A model generated the notes under the pieces. The model ran no database searches and was not told where the DNA came from. It was given only the letters and a program-made list of their open reading frames with translations. Below are positions 61,340 to 64,000 of a stretch of DNA of 64,000 nt, one piece after another. Within the stretch, counting starts at the first letter, position 1. Every line of letters starts with the position of its first letter. The position numbers and the translations under genes are program-made. Where the stretch lies: positions 13,826,001 to 13,890,000 of the forward strand of contig CP075497.1 of NCBI GenBank assembly GCA_021613535.1. Reading direction: 5' to 3'. The stretch is from Adineta vaga (Eukaryota > Rotifera).

Positions 61340-62282
61340 CACTGCTTAATACGCGGTCCGATTCTTCCTGCAGATCCTTACAAATATATGAAAACCGGTC
61401 CAACTAATTTTCCAGTCATACTAATTATTGGCATAATTGTGTATTGAATGAGTAGCAGCATTCATTGATTTGACGTGCCCTTTAATTATTTTTTCACCAG
61501 TTGTTGCTGGCGTCCGTGTCGATGGATTGTTATAGCTAATACATTAGAAATTAGTTTCTGATTAATTATTTTCTGGCTGCAAATAACTTACTTGAAACTG
61601 CTTTGATCACTGTTCAATACATGAACTTCAGCATAATCCGGAATTGTATTTTTCACTGTTTTCACAAAACGCTCGGCGGATTTTAATGTTTCATTCTGGT
61701 CTTCCAAATGTTTTTAGTTACCAGTTTTGTCACTTTTCTTGATGAAATATAGTGCCGTCTTTTGAAGTTTAGTATTCAGTGCGAAGATGCCATGAAACCG
61801 ACCGGATTTAAATTACGTGCTTTTCTGATGGCCAAATGCCTTATGTCAGAGTCGTGTATTGACAAACAATATTCTCGAACCCAAATAAATTCTGAATATA
61901 CAAAATCGTCGATAAGTTGGAGTTTCTGTGTTTTCGTACCATGAGCATTAACTTATTGCTTTATTCGACGCAGTTGTTCTTTATGTTTTACTTGTCTATA
62001 TTGTCTACATAATGTAGGAAAGGTATGTGTTTTTGAAAACTCAACAAACGCACATATTGTATCATAAGAATATTGTATTCCATCAACATTCACTGCAACA
62101 GCATTCTCTTTTTCTTCTTCTTGATAGTCAACACTACAATCGTCATATGCAACAAAATCCAATGTTACAATATGATCGACCAGCTCATAACCTATGGATG
62201 ACGCTTCATCTTTAGTAGGTTCTGGATATTTCCGATGCACCAGATTGTTAAAAATATGAAGAATATTGTGAACATTTATCAT
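61340..62282 (-). pseudogene. pogo/CENP-B-like DDE transposase, decayed
   Basis: The 5' frame from ATG 62282 (109 residues) ends at a stop after FSKTHTFPTLCRQYRQ, an HTH-like part. A stretch with several stops follows. Then LKSAERFVKTVKNTIPD and VHVLNSDQSSF give a first catalytic-Asp block, a phase-matched intron (about 61590-61538) joins NPSTRTPATTGEK and VKSMNAATHS, and a one-base shift is needed to read YTIMPIISMTGKLVGPVF. The DQSxF, S.RT and THSYTIMP motifs fit a pogo-like DDE family. Stops and the shift show it is dead. Confidence 0.6.
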
Positions 62283-63421
62283 GTTGCTTTTGAAAAACTT
62301 GTAATAAATAAATTCAGAAGTTGTAAACGTTACAGTATACTTTATTTAAATCATACGTGATCTATATATAAAGGTCAAAAGACTAACGAATATACGAATA
62401 CAAAAACGATCGATATTCGAAGAACAAAGAATTAATGATTAAAGAAACATGGAGACAAGAATACATATACACCAAAATATTTGAAAAATCTCAAAATGCG
62501 CATAGTATAGAGAAACATATATGTCAATACTATACAAACTGTTTTGCGTGTAATTTTTTATTGAGGTAATAAGAGCACCTAATTGTTTCGCATCTGAGAT
62601 AGGTATACTTATGACAACACATCTGCATGATTTCCATTAAAATCCCCGGGACACACCTGGGTAGGTTCCCTTGTAAGTATATTTATCGTACGTATTATAA
62701 GATAATATATTTGATATTTGTATTAATGATAAAATTCTAATGTGACGACGAATCCATTGAAGAAAATATTGTAAAAACATTATTTTATAGAAAAGAAGAT
62801 GTTATTAGATGAGGAAATAAAAAAAATTACATAATATGAGTGTGTATTAAAGAACACACGCACATCTTCATGATGGAAAAGAAAATATGAAGTGGATCTC
62901 TTAAACATTTAATATGTATTATTATTAAATTATTTCTATTTCAGTAAATTAAAGTTAATCAAAGATACGAAAGAAAAAAAAAGAAATTAAATTATTTATT
63001 TATTCATTTTATTATGTATGTAGTCGTATATTATTGGAAAGGATCTTTTTCTTTGACATAATGTCATTTTTTTCATCTAAGTAATCTAAATTGAAAAGTA
63101 TCCTTCTCTATATATATGAAATAATTTTGATTACAAACAGAACCGTATCAACACGTGGGCGCATGAAAAGATTTTAATTGACTGGCGTTGACACTATTCA
63201 TTAACGATCTATTCTTAGTAAAAAAAAAAGATCTAATTACTATACTGGATTTGAAACAAAAAATAATATTTCATGTAAAATAAACCAACAGAAATAAACT
63301 TCACAGAAGAAGAATTTATTTCTGAGCACATTCTTTCTATAGTCATATACAAATTTTTATCTTTTTCAAGAAGAAAAATCGAAGTAGATTATTATTATTT
63401 TCTATCATTCTAATTTTGTTA
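62283..63421. other. Non-coding spacer upstream of GPCR
   Basis: AT-rich with poly-A/T tracts; no supported gene. Confidence 0.5.
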
Positions 63422-64000
63422 ATGGATATAAATAATATTACAGATTCTATATCGATAGAATGCGATTTAGAAGATGATTTAGGTTATAATCTTATTCCAA
63501 TGTATCGTATTTTATTTATTTTAAGTTGTATTACTGTTCCACTTGGAATTTTTCTTAATATTATATTTATCATTACTTTGATTTCTCTTGCAAAAAAGAT
63601 CTTTGATGTTAATATTCATGCTCTTTTATTGAGTTGTATAGCACAAATTCCACTTTCTATTCTTCAACAACCAATTCGACTTTATTTTTATTATCATAAT
63701 GGATGTTTACCTGTAGCTGGTACTTCATTGTGTCAATTAACAGTTTATCTTGATTATATTCCACCACAAATTAATAATTTTCTTATAGTTCAACTATCAT
63801 TTGAACGTTTACTTCTTGTTATAAAGCCTTTTATATTTCGTCAAACTCGTCATCAAAGATATACTTATGCAATATATCTTCATTATATTGGTCTTTTTCT
63901 AGCTATCATATTTCCTTGTCTTTATTATCCAATTATTATGCAAAATGGCGCATCAACAATTGATCTCGATGATCCATCATTAACACAAACATGTGATCTA
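63422..64000 (+). CDS. Rhodopsin-like GPCR, 5' part (runs off the window)
   Basis: ATG at 63422-63424 opens a frame of 193 codons to the window end. A short Asn-glycosylatable N-terminus (NNITDSISIECDLEDD) precedes TM1 (ILFILSCITVPLGIFLNIIF), TM2 (ALLLSCIAQIPLSILQQP), a conserved Cys before TM3 (TSLCQLTVYLDYIP), TM3 ending SFERLLLVIKPFIF (in the DRY position) and TM4 (YIGLFLAIIFPCLYYPIIM). Bdelloids have many such orphan receptors. Ligand unknown. It is a different subfamily from the fragment at 28.1 kb, which keeps only TM4-TM7. Confidence 0.85.
   Translation, partial: MDINNITDSISIECDLEDDLGYNLIPMYRILFILSCITVPLGIFLNIIFIITLISLAKKIFDVNIHALLLSCIAQIPLSILQQPIRLYFYYHNGCLPVAGTSLCQLTVYLDYIPPQINNFLIVQLSFERLLLVIKPFIFRQTRHQRYTYAIYLHYIGLFLAIIFPCLYYPIIMQNGASTIDLDDPSLTQTCDL

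Noticed and set aside
56004-61500. CACTA-type ends for the tnp2-like gene
   Set aside because: A TAGTG at about 61292 was considered as one end, but no matching inverted CACTA end with extended similarity was found on the other side.

Overview
The window looks like nuclear DNA of a bdelloid rotifer or close relative. It is AT-rich, most genes are split by short GT-AG introns (about 42-70 nt), and it carries an intron-bearing Athena-like Penelope reverse transcriptase without an endonuclease, a bdelloid hallmark. It also holds TPR, FG-GAP and GPCR genes and several DDE transposon families. Organism and family names come from motif recognition only; no search was run. The density of mobile elements and broken genes suggests accessory, possibly subtelomeric, DNA.

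Layout. 1-7 kb: head-to-tail copies, all on the minus strand, of an Athena-like element; one copy has a complete RT, the others are N-terminal pieces. 8.1-8.7 kb: a GACCACAA-type minisatellite arranged as a large inverted repeat; a second array of the same unit at 26.5 kb has a 59-bp higher-order period. 9.7-12.2 kb: a KDZ-like transposase gene. 12.9-17.9 kb: a long many-exon gene with a DUF3987-like region and an AT-hook. 18-21 kb: mostly empty, with a 60-bp satellite. 21.1-22.3 kb: a Tc1 element with clear TIRs and an internally deleted transposase. 22.7-25.0 kb: a five-exon gene ending in a BEN-like domain.

27-38 kb is a patchwork. It has a fragment of a two-TM family gene, a GPCR fragment, and a P-element/THAP9-like gene cut by a truncated piggyBac element whose removal would restore the frame. 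A TIR-bounded 767-bp segment then joins that gene to a LINE cut off inside its RT. 38.4-46 kb: an FG-GAP membrane protein and three tandem modules of a two-TM Cys-rich family, in one direction and with almost no spacing, which suggests a fused gene or a trans-spliced polycistron. 47-56 kb: a near-perfect 143-bp-arm hairpin, a dispersed repeat seen three times, an orphan NCS1 permease exon, a nearly intact piggyBac transposase, kinesin-light-chain-like TPR remnants and a DUF1349 gene. 56.5-62.3 kb: a CACTA/tnp2-like transposase gene with a BEN-like gene just upstream, then a pogo-like transposase pseudogene. The window ends inside a GPCR gene.

Several otherwise good genes carry single-base frameshifts in or next to homopolymers, so some may be assembly errors rather than real lesions.
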